Positions 1 through 8,575 of a DNA stretch of 64,000 bases are shown here, piece by piece (the stretch's first letter is position 1; each line of letters opens with the position of its first letter). Under the pieces are notes generated by a model. It was not told the origin of the DNA, did no database searches, and saw nothing but the letters and a program-made list of their open reading frames with translations. A program made the position numbers and the translations under genes. Source of the DNA: Flavobacteriales bacterium (GTDB lineage: Bacteria > Bacteroidota > Bacteroidia > Flavobacteriales_F > PHOS-HE28); NCBI GenBank assembly GCA_019638085.1, contig JAHBUL010000015.1, positions 1 through 64,000 on the forward strand. Direction: 5' to 3'.

Positions 1-1
1 G

Positions 2-985
2 CTGTTCTTCGGCGTGGCCGACAAGCCGATGCCCATGGCGGTGATGGGCACGCATTTGACGAGCTACAAACCCGGCAAGGCGAAACTGCCGGTGGTGGAC
101 CTGAGCAACTACAGCGTGCGCGATGAGCGGCTGCGCCAAAAGCGGCGACAGGAGCGGGAGAATGATGTGCCTGAGATCCAGGTCAGGGATATACGGGATG
201 TGGGCGAAATGCGCGGATCGTACATGGTGCCGGACATGATAATGGCGGACGCGCCCATGGCGGTCCCCGAGCCACCGATGCCATCCGACGCGGGCAGCGG
301 TACCGGCGATGGTGGTGGATCTGGTCCGGGCCGAGGCAAGGCTGCACTGCCGCCCGAGCTCAAGGCCTTGATGCAGGCCACCACCAACCGTTTCATCGGC
401 ACGGCCAAGTTGCAGTACACCATCACGAGCGGCGACCGCACCAGTACTTGGACGGTGCGTTATGCCAGCGACAGCACCCGCATGGTGATCATCGGCCAAG
501 AGGACAAGCCGCTGCCCTCGGAACACCAACGCGCGTATACCATCGATCGGAAGGCGGGGACCGAAACGATCTACACCCTATTGGCGGACAGCTCCGTGGT
601 CCAGCGGACCGGCCAGCTTGAACGTCGGTACGCATCGCTCTTCCCGGTTGCGTATGCGGATTCGTTGCTCACCGGGAGCAGGAAGCTCCTCGGGCGCTCA
701 ACTGAACACAGGTCCTACGAGATCCCTACTACGCGGCGCGAGTCGTGGGTGGATACGAAGACCCCTTCCCTCTTCCACGATGTGCTGGGCGCGCGCAAAA
801 GCTGGGGTGGTGTGGAGGTCCTCCTGCGCGGCCCCATGATCACCAGCACCGGCGAAGGCATGCCCATGGAGGTGCAATACGAATACCACGGCGGCGAGCA
901 GATGACCATGCGCGTGCTGGAGCTGAATCCCGGCCCGGTGGACCCGAAAGTGTTCGAGATCGGGAAGGACAGTTGGAGGCGGTGA
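2..985 (+). CDS. DUF4412-like protein, 5' end outside the window
   Basis: The reading frame is open to the first base. A GTG at 14 could start it, but the upstream codons (L-F-F-G) look coding, so I treat it as 5'-truncated. The visible part has a charged stretch (about residues 35-60), a Met/Pro- and Gly/Ser-rich linker (about 75-115), and a C-terminal domain of about 200 residues. That domain ends in 'GMPMEVQYEY' and 'DPKVFEI'. The ending resembles the protein at 2259-3047 ('GFPLEFES', 'DPSVFSI'), so both probably share a DUF4412-type fold, a Bacteroidota domain of unknown function often found in exported proteins. No signal peptide can be seen because the start is missing. The assignment rests on the C-terminal resemblance only. 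Confidence 0.6.
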   Translation: MFFGVADKPMPMAVMGTHLTSYKPGKAKLPVVDLSNYSVRDERLRQKRRQERENDVPEIQVRDIRDVGEMRGSYMVPDMIMADAPMAVPEPPMPSDAGSGTGDGGGSGPGRGKAALPPELKALMQATTNRFIGTAKLQYTITSGDRTSTWTVRYASDSTRMVIIGQEDKPLPSEHQRAYTIDRKAGTETIYTLLADSSVVQRTGQLERRYASLFPVAYADSLLTGSRKLLGRSTEHRSYEIPTTRRESWVDTKTPSLFHDVLGARKSWGGVEVLLRGPMITSTGEGMPMEVQYEYHGGEQMTMRVLELNPGPVDPKVFEIGKDSWRR

Positions 986-1010
986 GCGTTTCCTGGAAGA
1001 TCGGGAACTT

Positions 1011-1216
1011 AAGGGAAGTAAGGGAGGTAAGGGAGGTAAGGGAAGTAATGTGGGTAAGGGATGCACCTCCCTCTCCTCCATCGCCTCCATGGCCTCCATG
1101 GCCTCCATCGCCTCCCTGACCTCCATGGCCTCCGTGGCCTCCGTCACCTCCCCGACCTCCATCGCCTCCCTGACCTCCATGACCTCCCGACCTCCATGGC
1201 CTCCGTCACCTCCTGA
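1011..1216. repeat. Inverted arrays of a 9-bp repeat
   Basis: Six 9-bp units of the form AAGGGAGGT run from 1011 to 1064. They are followed directly by about 17 units of the form RCCTCCATG from 1065 to 1216. The second array is essentially the reverse complement of the first (ACCTCCCTT), so the two could fold back on each other. One unit near 1182 is 8 bp long and the others keep the period. The block sits between two plus-strand genes. No gene is supported inside it: the open frames crossing it give only low-complexity Glu/Val/Met or Ser/Met repeats. Confidence 0.85.
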
Positions 1217-1237
1217 TCAAAGTACATCTTTGCACTG

Positions 1238-1633
1238 ATGAACTCCCGCATCCTGATGATGGCCAGCGCCACCGTGATGTCAGCTTTCGGCCTTGTGCTC
1301 TCCTTCGCGCCTGAAGAAGCGATGGCATACTTCCGCCAGCCCACAGCGGGTGCCGTGCCTGTATTGCTGCAGCTCACCGGTGCGCTCTACCTCGGCTTTG
1401 CTTTCATGAACTGGACGGCCAAGGGTTCGGTGTTGGGCGGTATCTACGGCCGGGCGATCGTGCTGGGCAATTTTCTGCACTTCACCATGGGTGCCTTGGC
1501 GCTACTGAAAGTGTCGATCGGACCGAAGGCGGGTCCAAGCTTTTGGGTGCTGGCCGGTGTGTACACGGTGTTCGCGGTCCTGTTCGGCCTTACGCTCTTC
1601 CGGCATCCCGGTGATCCGGAAGGAGCTTCCTGA
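1238..1633 (+). CDS. Small four-helix membrane protein, unknown function
   Basis: This 131-aa protein is very hydrophobic, with about four predicted membrane spans at roughly residues 5-25, 40-60, 70-90 and 100-120. It has a short charged tail (RHPGDPEGAS). I do not recognise a characterised family, but the layout resembles small DoxX-like or DUF-type inner-membrane proteins. A CATCTTTG element at 1225-1232 ends five bases before the ATG and may be its -7 promoter box, which would give an almost leaderless mRNA. The next gene begins 39 bp downstream on the same strand. Confidence 0.7.
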   Translation: MNSRILMMASATVMSAFGLVLSFAPEEAMAYFRQPTAGAVPVLLQLTGALYLGFAFMNWTAKGSVLGGIYGRAIVLGNFLHFTMGALALLKVSIGPKAGPSFWVLAGVYTVFAVLFGLTLFRHPGDPEGAS

Positions 1634-1672
1634 AGGAGTTGCTTTTGAACGCTCTGCTTATCTTCGCTTACC

Positions 1673-2203
1673 ATGTTCTCCCGGATCATCTTCAGCGCAG
1701 GCTTGGCCTTCCTTGGCCAGGGCACTTTCGCTCAGGGTCCGTGCGAGCAGAGCCGCAGCCCCTCGGATTCCGTTGCCATTGTGGAAGCCATCCGCCGGGC
1801 TGAACCTTGGATCGCTGATCAACTTGATGCCATGAAAACCTCGACCGACCCGGCCGAGGTACAGGCTCGGGCAATGGAACTCTCGCAACGCACGGATAGT
1901 TTGGCCCGGCAATTCCGAAAGGTGTTCCCCGACAATGATGAAGGATGGATGCTTTTCGGCATGTACTCGGGCCTCGCTGCCGCATCTGACGCATGCGCAC
2001 CGGGCTTGGCTGCCGTCTACCGTGCCTCTGCCGCAGCTGCCCTGTTCAGTGGCGATAGCCCCTACCGCCCGGAGATGTACCAAGCACTGAATTCCATCTC
2101 GGAACAAGCTTGGTCACTGGCGCGGGCAAAGCGCCCCGAGCGTTCGCAACGGTTGCTGGAAAAGCTGACGGCAGAATACCTCGACCTGATCTTTTCGCTT
2201 TAA
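1673..2203 (+). CDS. Exported hypothetical protein
   Basis: This 176-aa protein begins with a likely signal peptide (about residues 1-21, ending TFAQ). The mature part is helical and Ala-rich, with two or three cysteines (C24 and one near residue 103). No known domain is evident. The composition (many A, E, R) suggests a helical-bundle periplasmic protein. It lies between a small membrane protein and a DUF4412 protein on the same strand and may share a transcript with the former. Function unknown. Confidence 0.65.
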   Translation: MFSRIIFSAGLAFLGQGTFAQGPCEQSRSPSDSVAIVEAIRRAEPWIADQLDAMKTSTDPAEVQARAMELSQRTDSLARQFRKVFPDNDEGWMLFGMYSGLAAASDACAPGLAAVYRASAAAALFSGDSPYRPEMYQALNSISEQAWSLARAKRPERSQRLLEKLTAEYLDLIFSL

Positions 2204-2221
2204 GCCTGAGCCTGTAAGGGC

Positions 2222-2229
2222 TATCTTCG
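2222..2229 (+). promoter_or_regulatory. Putative -7 promoter box (TATCTTCG)
   Basis: TATCTTCG matches the Bacteroidota -7 consensus TAnnTTTG at seven of eight positions. It lies 30 bp upstream of the ATG at 2259. An A-rich run follows just before the gene, as is common in front of start codons in this phylum. No clear -33 TTTG was found at the proper spacing. Confidence 0.4.
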
Positions 2230-2258
2230 CCAACCTAACAAAAAAAACAAGTCCCACC

Positions 2259-3047
2259 ATGCGTTTCGCACTCCCGCTCGTTGCAGCCTTATTGACCCTA
2301 CCTGTTGCTGCGCAGTCCGATGTGCAGCAAAAGGTGATGGAAAGCCTCCAAAAGAACGGGGCCGCACCGGGCTCTGTTGCAACCGATGTGAAGGTGGAGG
2401 ACGATAACGATCCCTTCACACCCAATGAATTCGTGGGCAGCTTCCGCATGGAGATGCACAGCTTCGTAAAGGATGTGGAAACCAAGGAAAGTCCTACGAA
2501 CATGCGCTTCTGGAGCAGCCCGGACATGACACTGATGGCCCTCTCCCCGGAAGGTGCGAAGGGAGCGGAAATAAAGATGCTCACTGACCTGAAAGGCAAG
2601 TGGAGCTACATCTTGATGACCGATGACAAGGGCAACAAGACAGCGATGAAGAGCCCTAAGAAAAAGATCACCTTCAACACCGACGACAGCGAGAAGGACA
2701 ACGGCAAATTCACGGTGACCAAGGAGACCAAAATGATCGAGGGCCACCTGTGTACCAAGGTGATCGGCACCACCGAGGACGGAACCTGGACCGGCTGGGT
2801 GGCCAAGGACCTCGCCATTCAGTTCGGGGATGTGGCCAACAGCATGAGCCGCAGCGCCATGCAGAAGAAGAAGCAGGACTGGCAGGGCCTTCAGGGGTTT
2901 CCGCTGGAATTCGAGTCCGTGGATAAGAAAGGCAAGGAAAAAATGGTGGTCTATGTGAAGGACCTGCAGATCGGAGAAGTGGACCCCAGTGTGTTCTCCA
3001 TTGCCGGATACAAGGTGATGGAGATCCCCGGCATGCCGGGACAGTAG
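2259..3047 (+). CDS. DUF4412 domain-containing exported protein
   Basis: This 262-aa protein has a clear signal peptide (about residues 1-19, ending VAAQ). It is followed by a Lys-rich domain with alternating strands ('FVGSFRMEMHSF', 'KGKWSYILM') and a C-terminal 'VDPSVFSI' signature. The pattern fits DUF4412, a family of exported Bacteroidota proteins without known activity that is structurally akin to outer-membrane lipoprotein-carrier folds. An A-rich stretch and a TATCTTCG box precede the ATG. The C-terminal part resembles the truncated gene at the left edge of the window, so the two may be diverged paralogues. Confidence 0.75.
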   Translation: MRFALPLVAALLTLPVAAQSDVQQKVMESLQKNGAAPGSVATDVKVEDDNDPFTPNEFVGSFRMEMHSFVKDVETKESPTNMRFWSSPDMTLMALSPEGAKGAEIKMLTDLKGKWSYILMTDDKGNKTAMKSPKKKITFNTDDSEKDNGKFTVTKETKMIEGHLCTKVIGTTEDGTWTGWVAKDLAIQFGDVANSMSRSAMQKKKQDWQGLQGFPLEFESVDKKGKEKMVVYVKDLQIGEVDPSVFSIAGYKVMEIPGMPGQ

Positions 3048-3140
3048 GCTGCATCACGCCCCTCCTCACTTTAGCCTTGAACCGAAAGGACCAAGGGGCC
3101 GTCCGGTTACCTTCGCGCGCTTTTTTATGAAGCCGTATGA

Positions 3141-3584
3141 ATGAAGAAGATCGCAGATAGCCGCAAGCTCATTGGTGCCACTTCGGCCACCAAGCTGAAG
3201 GAGCTGAACACCTTGTACAAGGGTCTGATGAAATCCCATCACCCGGACCGCTTTCCGAACGATGAGGAGAAGCGCGAGGAGGCGGAGGAGTTCAGCAAGC
3301 GTCTCATCGATGCGTACAAGTTCCTGGAGAGCATCCATCCGGAAACGCATGCATCCAATGCCGAGGACTTCGAGAAGACCGTTGCCAGCAGCATCACGGA
3401 TTGGCATTACAAGGGGCTCACCCTGCACCTCACCTTCGGTGATGGCAGCACCTACGAGTTTTACGGGGTGCAACCCAAGACCTTCAACAAGTTCGTGGCT
3501 ACGGACGGCAATGTGCGCTTTGCCAAGCGGCACATTTTCAGTGCTTTCACGCACCGCCGCTTAAGCGGTGCCAGTCAAGAGTAG
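3141..3584 (+). CDS. J-domain / KTSC-domain fusion protein
   Basis: This 147-aa cytoplasmic protein has an N-terminal J-domain-like helical hairpin with the HPD motif at residues 34-36 ('HHPDRF'). A C-terminal KTSC-like domain spans about residues 85-137 ('ITDWHYKGLTLHLTF', then 'YEFYGVQPKTFNKF'). J domains stimulate Hsp70 ATPase. KTSC is a short domain found alone or fused to nucleic-acid-related proteins, with no established role. The start at 3141 was chosen because the other nearby ATG (3127) runs into a stop. A TACCTTCG box at 3108-3115 may be its promoter. The domain calls are good; the function is open. Confidence 0.8.
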   Translation: MKKIADSRKLIGATSATKLKELNTLYKGLMKSHHPDRFPNDEEKREEAEEFSKRLIDAYKFLESIHPETHASNAEDFEKTVASSITDWHYKGLTLHLTFGDGSTYEFYGVQPKTFNKFVATDGNVRFAKRHIFSAFTHRRLSGASQE

Positions 3585-3742
3585 GATCGCCTTGAACGGC
3601 ACTGGCGGTGCCATTTCCGGGGTCTACTTCAAGGCTCAGGCCACCAATTTTGGATGATTCTCGTCCTCATGCGGAACAAGATCCAAAACTGTTCGCTCCT
3701 ATCTTGGCCTTCTCTCCCCATAACCCCCCGGTTGTTCCAACC

Positions 3743-6700
3743 ATGCACCAGTTGTTGACCCTATCCTTGCGCGCCTTGGCGATCTTTAGTCTCGTCGTCA
3801 TGGGATCACCTCTTGTTAAAGCTCAACAGTTCAACATTTCCGGTGGCGACATCTCCACGTGCGCCGGTGTGCTGGAGGATACAGGGGGCCCTACCGGCCA
3901 ATACGGCAACAATGAGGATTTCACTGTGACGATTTGCTCGGACGTCCCGGGTGATGCCATCTCCTTGAACTGGGTCGTGTTCGATCTGAGCCAGCAACTG
4001 CCCAATCCGCTGGACCGGATCAGGATCTGGGATGGGAACAGTACAGCGGCCAATTTCATAGGGGAATATACCGGCACGGCACTCCAAGGCTTGATCAGCT
4101 CGTCCAGCATATACAACATCAGTGGCTGCCTTACTGTGCAGTTCACCTCCAATAGTGGTGGGGTGGGCAACTTCGCTGCCGGTATCACCTGCTATACCCC
4201 GTGCGAGCGCCCAACCGCAGTGGCCACGATGTCGGAACCCACACCTGCGCTGATCTGCGTGGGTGAGGAAGTATCCTTTGATGGAACCGGCTCCCATGTT
4301 GCAGCGGGTACGGGATTCTCCTTGGTGGAATACAATTGGAACTTTGATGATGGTACGATCGTGGATTCACCCACCGCCACCCATAGCTGGTCCGAACCGG
4401 GGGAATACGTGGTCCAGTTGAACCTGGTGGATGACAATGGTTGTGTTAACGCCAACGTGGTGGACCTTCAGGTCCTGGTGAGCACCACACCGGTATTCGC
4501 CGGGACCGTGGAAAGCACCGAGACCTGCTTGGGCGCGACCGTGGACCTGAATGCGGTGGTGACACCGGTGACATGGACAGGCATTCCGGAAGCCAATTTC
4601 GGGGACGGGGTCTACCTGCCGGACGACTTGGGTATCCCCTTCACCAGCGAACTGGTCTTCACGCAGTTCGATCCCGGACAAACGGTGACCAGCACCAGTG
4701 ACATCATATCGGTATGTGCGAACATGGAACACAGCTTCCTTGGTGACCTTGTTGTGCAACTCACCTGCCCGGGTGGCCAAACCATGATCATGCACCAGCA
4801 AGGTGGTGGAGGCACCTACATCGGTGGTGCAAATGATAACGATGGTGCCAACCCCCAGCCGGGTGACTGCTGGCAATATTGCTGGAGCCCCACGGCCACC
4901 TTGGGCACTTGGGCCCAGAGTGCGAACAATGGTAGCAGTCCACATGTAATGCAAGGTGGAACCCCTTCCAATAACGCACTGATCCCCGATACCTACTCAT
5001 CAGTACAGCCGTTCACGAACCTGATCGGTTGCCCGCTCAATGGCACATGGACCTTCACCATCACCGACCTTTGGGGAGCGGACAATGGCTTCCTCTGCGA
5101 TTGGTCGTTGAACTTCAACCCGGCCATCATTCCGGATGCCACGCAGTTCACTCCGGTACTCGGTACCGTGATCGATTCCGCAGGCTGGACGGGACCTGCA
5201 TTGGTCACGGACCCAACAAACGCCATGGTGGGCCAGGCCACTCCCACCGGTCCCGGAAGTTATGACTACAATTTCTATGTGACGGACAACTTCGGCTGCA
5301 CCTACGACACGACGATCACGATCACGATCGATCCACAAATGGTCGTAGATGCGGGACCGGGCTTCACACTGTGCAATGATTCCCTGCCCATGGCAGGAGT
5401 GATCACCGCCAACGTGCCATCAGTTCCTGTAACCTATGCTTGGACGCCGACCACGGGATTGGCCGATGCGAGCGACCCTCATACATTGGTGTGGGTGACC
5501 GTTCCAACGTGGTATTTCCTTTCCGTCCATCCCGTTGGCCAACCGGATTGCTCGGTGATGGACAGCGTGTTGATCTATCCTCCTCTCCCACTGGATCCCG
5601 GTGAAGATGGCACCGCGGTCGTCTGTGAATCCTCCCTGATCTTCCTGATGACCGATTCCCTTGGCGGTACGCCTGACCTGGATGGTGTGTGGTCCTCGGC
5701 ACAAGGCACGGAACCCGACAACTTCAACCCGGCAACCCATGTGCCCGGTTCATACACATACACGTACACCGTGGTCACATCCGGAGGATGCACGGCCACT
5801 TCGCAGTTGGAGGTGACGGTAACGCCCGACACGGACCCCACCTGCTGCGGGATCCCCGATGCCGGTGAAGACAACTATTCCTGCGATCTATCCATTGCAC
5901 TGAGTGCAACACCGGGAAATACGGGAGTTGGTGAATGGAGCGGACCTGCCGGTGCCGTTTTCGCCGATGCACTGGCACCCAGCACCATCGTTACCATGCC
6001 TCCCGGAGGTGGTGGTTCGCACTGGTTCTACTGGCGCGAGAACGATGGTGTGTATTGCAATACCGTGGACAGTGTACTGATGACCTTCACGGACGCCATC
6101 GAGATGACCTTCACCACCACTGATGCCGTTTGCTTCACGTACTGCGACGGTACCGCACAGGTGGCCATCACGGGCGGGAACGTAGTGGATGATTTCACCT
6201 ATGCATGGTCAGGTGGCAACGTGGGTAGCACACCGGACAGTGTGAGCGGTCTTTGCGCAGGAAACTACCTGCTTACCCTTACGGACGACAACGGCTGTAG
6301 CGCTACGGACAGCCTCAGCATTGGAGAGCCGGTGCTGTTGCAGATCGATTCAACGGCCAGCCTGCCCGTTACCTGTTCCGGCGATTGCGATGGTCAAGTG
6401 ATGATCTACGATGGTGAAGCCGTGGAATACAGCTTCAATGGCGGTGCAGCGTGGGCCCCCTCGGCAGTGCTGACGGATGCCTGTGAGGGCCTGTACCAAT
6501 TGCGCATCCGCGATGCTGCAGGTTGCATGGGCATCGGCTCCATCATGGTCACCGGCCCTCCCCCTGTGGTGGCGGATTTCGAATGGGGCCCCATTCCTGC
6601 AACGGTGGAAAACCCGATCCTGTACTTCCACAGCACCAGCACAGGTTCCCAGAGCTACCTCTGGGACATCGCCGGCCTGGCCTCCAGTACCAGCATGGAC

Positions 6701-7102
6701 ACTTCGTTCATCTTCAGCAACAAGGAGCCGGGCATCTACCGGGTCTGCCTTACGGCCTACAACTACAACAACTGCCCGGATAGCACCTGCTATGATGTGG
6801 AGATCGAGGATGTGCTGGAGCCGTATATCCCCAATGCTTTCACCCCCAACGGCGACGATAAGAACGATGTGTTCTTCATGAGCACGAACATTCCAACGAT
6901 CACCGATTTCGAAATGCTGATCTATGATCGTTGGGGACAACTGGTCTTCAGCACGCAAGATCCGTATGAGCCGTGGTTAGGCAGCAAGAACAACAGCGGT
7001 GCAGTGCTGGCTTCCGGAGTGTACGTGTACCGGATCCGCTACGAGGTGGCCCGGCTACAGACCAAGCAGGAAATGATGGGGCACGTAACGCTTCTGAAGT
7101 AA
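3743..7102 (+). CDS. Large secreted T9SS type B protein with CUB-like, PKD and P-type domains
   Basis: The start at 3743 (1119 aa) is chosen because it begins a signal peptide ending VKAQ; the open frame runs further upstream without one. Reading from the N-terminus, there is a CUB-like domain (about 30-155), a PKD domain (about 160-250, 'EYNWNFDDG'), a region resembling a proprotein-convertase P-domain (about 290-465), several Ig/SprB-like repeats, a second PKD-like domain, and a gliding-motility-associated C-terminal domain (last ~90 residues, 'YIPNAFTPNGDDKNDVF', 'DRWGQLVF'). That last domain targets proteins to type IX secretion through the type B route. It is likely an adhesin or surface-attached protein. 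The substrate or ligand is unknown. Confidence 0.88.
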   Translation: MHQLLTLSLRALAIFSLVVMGSPLVKAQQFNISGGDISTCAGVLEDTGGPTGQYGNNEDFTVTICSDVPGDAISLNWVVFDLSQQLPNPLDRIRIWDGNSTAANFIGEYTGTALQGLISSSSIYNISGCLTVQFTSNSGGVGNFAAGITCYTPCERPTAVATMSEPTPALICVGEEVSFDGTGSHVAAGTGFSLVEYNWNFDDGTIVDSPTATHSWSEPGEYVVQLNLVDDNGCVNANVVDLQVLVSTTPVFAGTVESTETCLGATVDLNAVVTPVTWTGIPEANFGDGVYLPDDLGIPFTSELVFTQFDPGQTVTSTSDIISVCANMEHSFLGDLVVQLTCPGGQTMIMHQQGGGGTYIGGANDNDGANPQPGDCWQYCWSPTATLGTWAQSANNGSSPHVMQGGTPSNNALIPDTYSSVQPFTNLIGCPLNGTWTFTITDLWGADNGFLCDWSLNFNPAIIPDATQFTPVLGTVIDSAGWTGPALVTDPTNAMVGQATPTGPGSYDYNFYVTDNFGCTYDTTITITIDPQMVVDAGPGFTLCNDSLPMAGVITANVPSVPVTYAWTPTTGLADASDPHTLVWVTVPTWYFLSVHPVGQPDCSVMDSVLIYPPLPLDPGEDGTAVVCESSLIFLMTDSLGGTPDLDGVWSSAQGTEPDNFNPATHVPGSYTYTYTVVTSGGCTATSQLEVTVTPDTDPTCCGIPDAGEDNYSCDLSIALSATPGNTGVGEWSGPAGAVFADALAPSTIVTMPPGGGGSHWFYWRENDGVYCNTVDSVLMTFTDAIEMTFTTTDAVCFTYCDGTAQVAITGGNVVDDFTYAWSGGNVGSTPDSVSGLCAGNYLLTLTDDNGCSATDSLSIGEPVLLQIDSTASLPVTCSGDCDGQVMIYDGEAVEYSFNGGAAWAPSAVLTDACEGLYQLRIRDAAGCMGIGSIMVTGPPPVVADFEWGPIPATVENPILYFHSTSTGSQSYLWDIAGLASSTSMDTSFIFSNKEPGIYRVCLTAYNYNNCPDSTCYDVEIEDVLEPYIPNAFTPNGDDKNDVFFMSTNIPTITDFEMLIYDRWGQLVFSTQDPYEPWLGSKNNSGAVLASGVYVYRIRYEVARLQTKQEMMGHVTLLK

Positions 7103-7148
7103 GACCCAGAACCATCCAGCCGGGCATTCAGTTGATACCAAGGTCTAC

Positions 7149-7173
7149 GATCCGTTCCAAGGGGAACGGGATC
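7149..7173. terminator. Possible hairpin between convergent genes
   Basis: GATCCGTTCC and GGAACGGGATC form a stem of about 10 bp with one bulge and a very short loop. The hairpin lies between the T9SS protein and the convergent mscS and touches the mscS stop codon. There is no long T-tract, so intrinsic termination is only plausible. Confidence 0.35.
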
Positions 7174-8077
7174 ACTTCTCCTTGGCGTTACTGATACTGA
7201 CCGGGATGGAACTCTGCCCGCCGTATAGCTTGATCTCCTGGATATCCGCAGGTAGGCTGAAGCCGTTCGCCTCCAGTGCCTGCTTCACTTCGGTGATCAC
7301 GCTGCCGCGGATCATCAGGGACCGCTTGCGGTAATCCTTGGTCTCCACCCAGAAGCGGACCATCAGGTTCACCGTGCTCACGGCCAGCTCATCAACCGCC
7401 ACGAAGACCTCGTGGGCTTCGTCCTCCACCACCCCATCGCAACTGCGCACGGTCTTCAAGATCAACTCACGCGCGTCGTCGATCTTGTCCTCGTAGGCAA
7501 TGCCCGCCACGAATTCAACGCGAAAGAAGCCGTCCTCGGTGTAGTTGAACACCGGTTTCTTCACCACGTCGCTGTTGGGTATATAGACATCGCGGCCATC
7601 GAATGTCTTCAGCTTGGTATAGCGGAATTCCATGGCCACCACCTTGCCGAAGATGCCTCCCACTTCCACCGTATCGTTCAAGTTGAAGGGGCGGTTGAAG
7701 GAGAGGATGATCCCGGAGATGAAATTCTCGCCGATGTCCTTGAAGGCAAAGCCGATGATGATCGCAGAAGCCCCTGCGGCTGTGATCAACCCTGTCGCGA
7801 TGCCGCCCAGCCCTGCCACGCGCAAGCCGAACATCACCACAATGACACCCAGGACCAGCTTGATGGTCTTGGTCAGGAAATTCGTCATCAGCGGATCTTG
7901 TGATCGCCGCTCGATCACCTTACGGCCCACCCCCGCCAGCTTGTTCGCAAGCAGAAAGCCGACCGCCACAATGAGGATGGCCAGCAGGATCGCCGGTACT
8001 TGGTCCAAGAAAGCATACCAGCTCCGCTGGAAAGAGAGGACCAAAGCGTTGGTAATATCACTGAAGGTGTGTTGCAT
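7172..8077 (-). CDS. mscS: Small-conductance mechanosensitive channel (MscS family)
   Basis: This 301-aa inner-membrane channel opens when membrane tension rises and releases solutes on hypo-osmotic shock. Three N-terminal membrane spans are visible (about 25-45, 65-85, 90-115). The third is the Gly/Ala-rich pore helix ('GLITAAGASAIIIGFAF'). It is followed by the conserved 'GENFISGIILSFNRPF' stretch and the cytoplasmic beta domain with 'VYIPNSDVVKKPVFNYT'. The length is typical of E. coli MscS-type proteins. It is a single-gene unit transcribed toward the T9SS protein. Confidence 0.93.
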   Translation of the reverse strand: MQHTFSDITNALVLSFQRSWYAFLDQVPAILLAILIVAVGFLLANKLAGVGRKVIERRSQDPLMTNFLTKTIKLVLGVIVVMFGLRVAGLGGIATGLITAAGASAIIIGFAFKDIGENFISGIILSFNRPFNLNDTVEVGGIFGKVVAMEFRYTKLKTFDGRDVYIPNSDVVKKPVFNYTEDGFFRVEFVAGIAYEDKIDDARELILKTVRSCDGVVEDEAHEVFVAVDELAVSTVNLMVRFWVETKDYRKRSLMIRGSVITEVKQALEANGFSLPADIQEIKLYGGQSSIPVSISNAKEK

Positions 8078-8282
8078 GGGCTAATGGCTGTGTACGCGTA
8101 CCAGCGTAGGCCCACTTCCCTTTGCACAGGAAGAAGAAAAACGACCACGGCCCGGAACCCGCTCCCGAACGAACAGCCTAAAGCAGAAAAAGTTCAACAC
8201 GCCTGGCCGAAGATGGAAACCCACCGACCGACTGAGGGTGGGCACTACCCACGTTCAGTTCAACTTCCGGGAAGGAAGATGC

Positions 8283-8414
8283 TCAAGACTTTTTGGCTGC
8301 CTTCTTGGCCGGCTTCGCCTTGGCAGGAGTTGCTTCAGCAGCCTCTCTCCACTTTGCGAGTTTCTCAGTGGCCTTGCGCTTGCGAATGGCTTGCGCCCTT
8401 GGATCCTGTGGCAT
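8283..8414 (-). CDS. 43-aa Lys/Ala-rich basic micro-protein
   Basis: On the minus strand an ATG at 8414 opens a 43-codon frame ending in TGA at 8283. The product starts MPQDPRAQAIRKRKATEKLAKW and ends with a PAKAKPAKKAAKKS-type tail. The first half could form an amphipathic helix. The tail resembles histone-H1-like or nucleoid-associated Lys/Ala repeats. It fills most of the gap between mscS and ettA, with no overlapping alternative gene. Codon composition (GCC, AAG, GCA) is like that of neighbouring genes. No Shine-Dalgarno is evident, which is normal here. Function unknown; DNA or RNA binding is inferred from charge only. Confidence 0.6.
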   Translation of the reverse strand: MPQDPRAQAIRKRKATEKLAKWREAAEATPAKAKPAKKAAKKS

Positions 8415-8575
8415 CGTTGTCGATTTGGGCCGCGAATATAGGCTGGATGCGTTGATGGATGATCTTGGATCCAGGCAGCACCCGAATTAAGCGTTGAATA
8501 CTGACGTGCAGCGGTAGTCACGGACTTAACGGCAACATGTCCACGAGCAGTGCGAATGTGACGTATGCGTCGCGA

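Noticed and set aside
698..1180. Minus-strand 160-aa frame with Met-Glu-Ala/Val repeats
   Set aside because: It reads the 9-bp repeat array and the antisense of the DUF4412-like gene. It has no start context or conserved domain.
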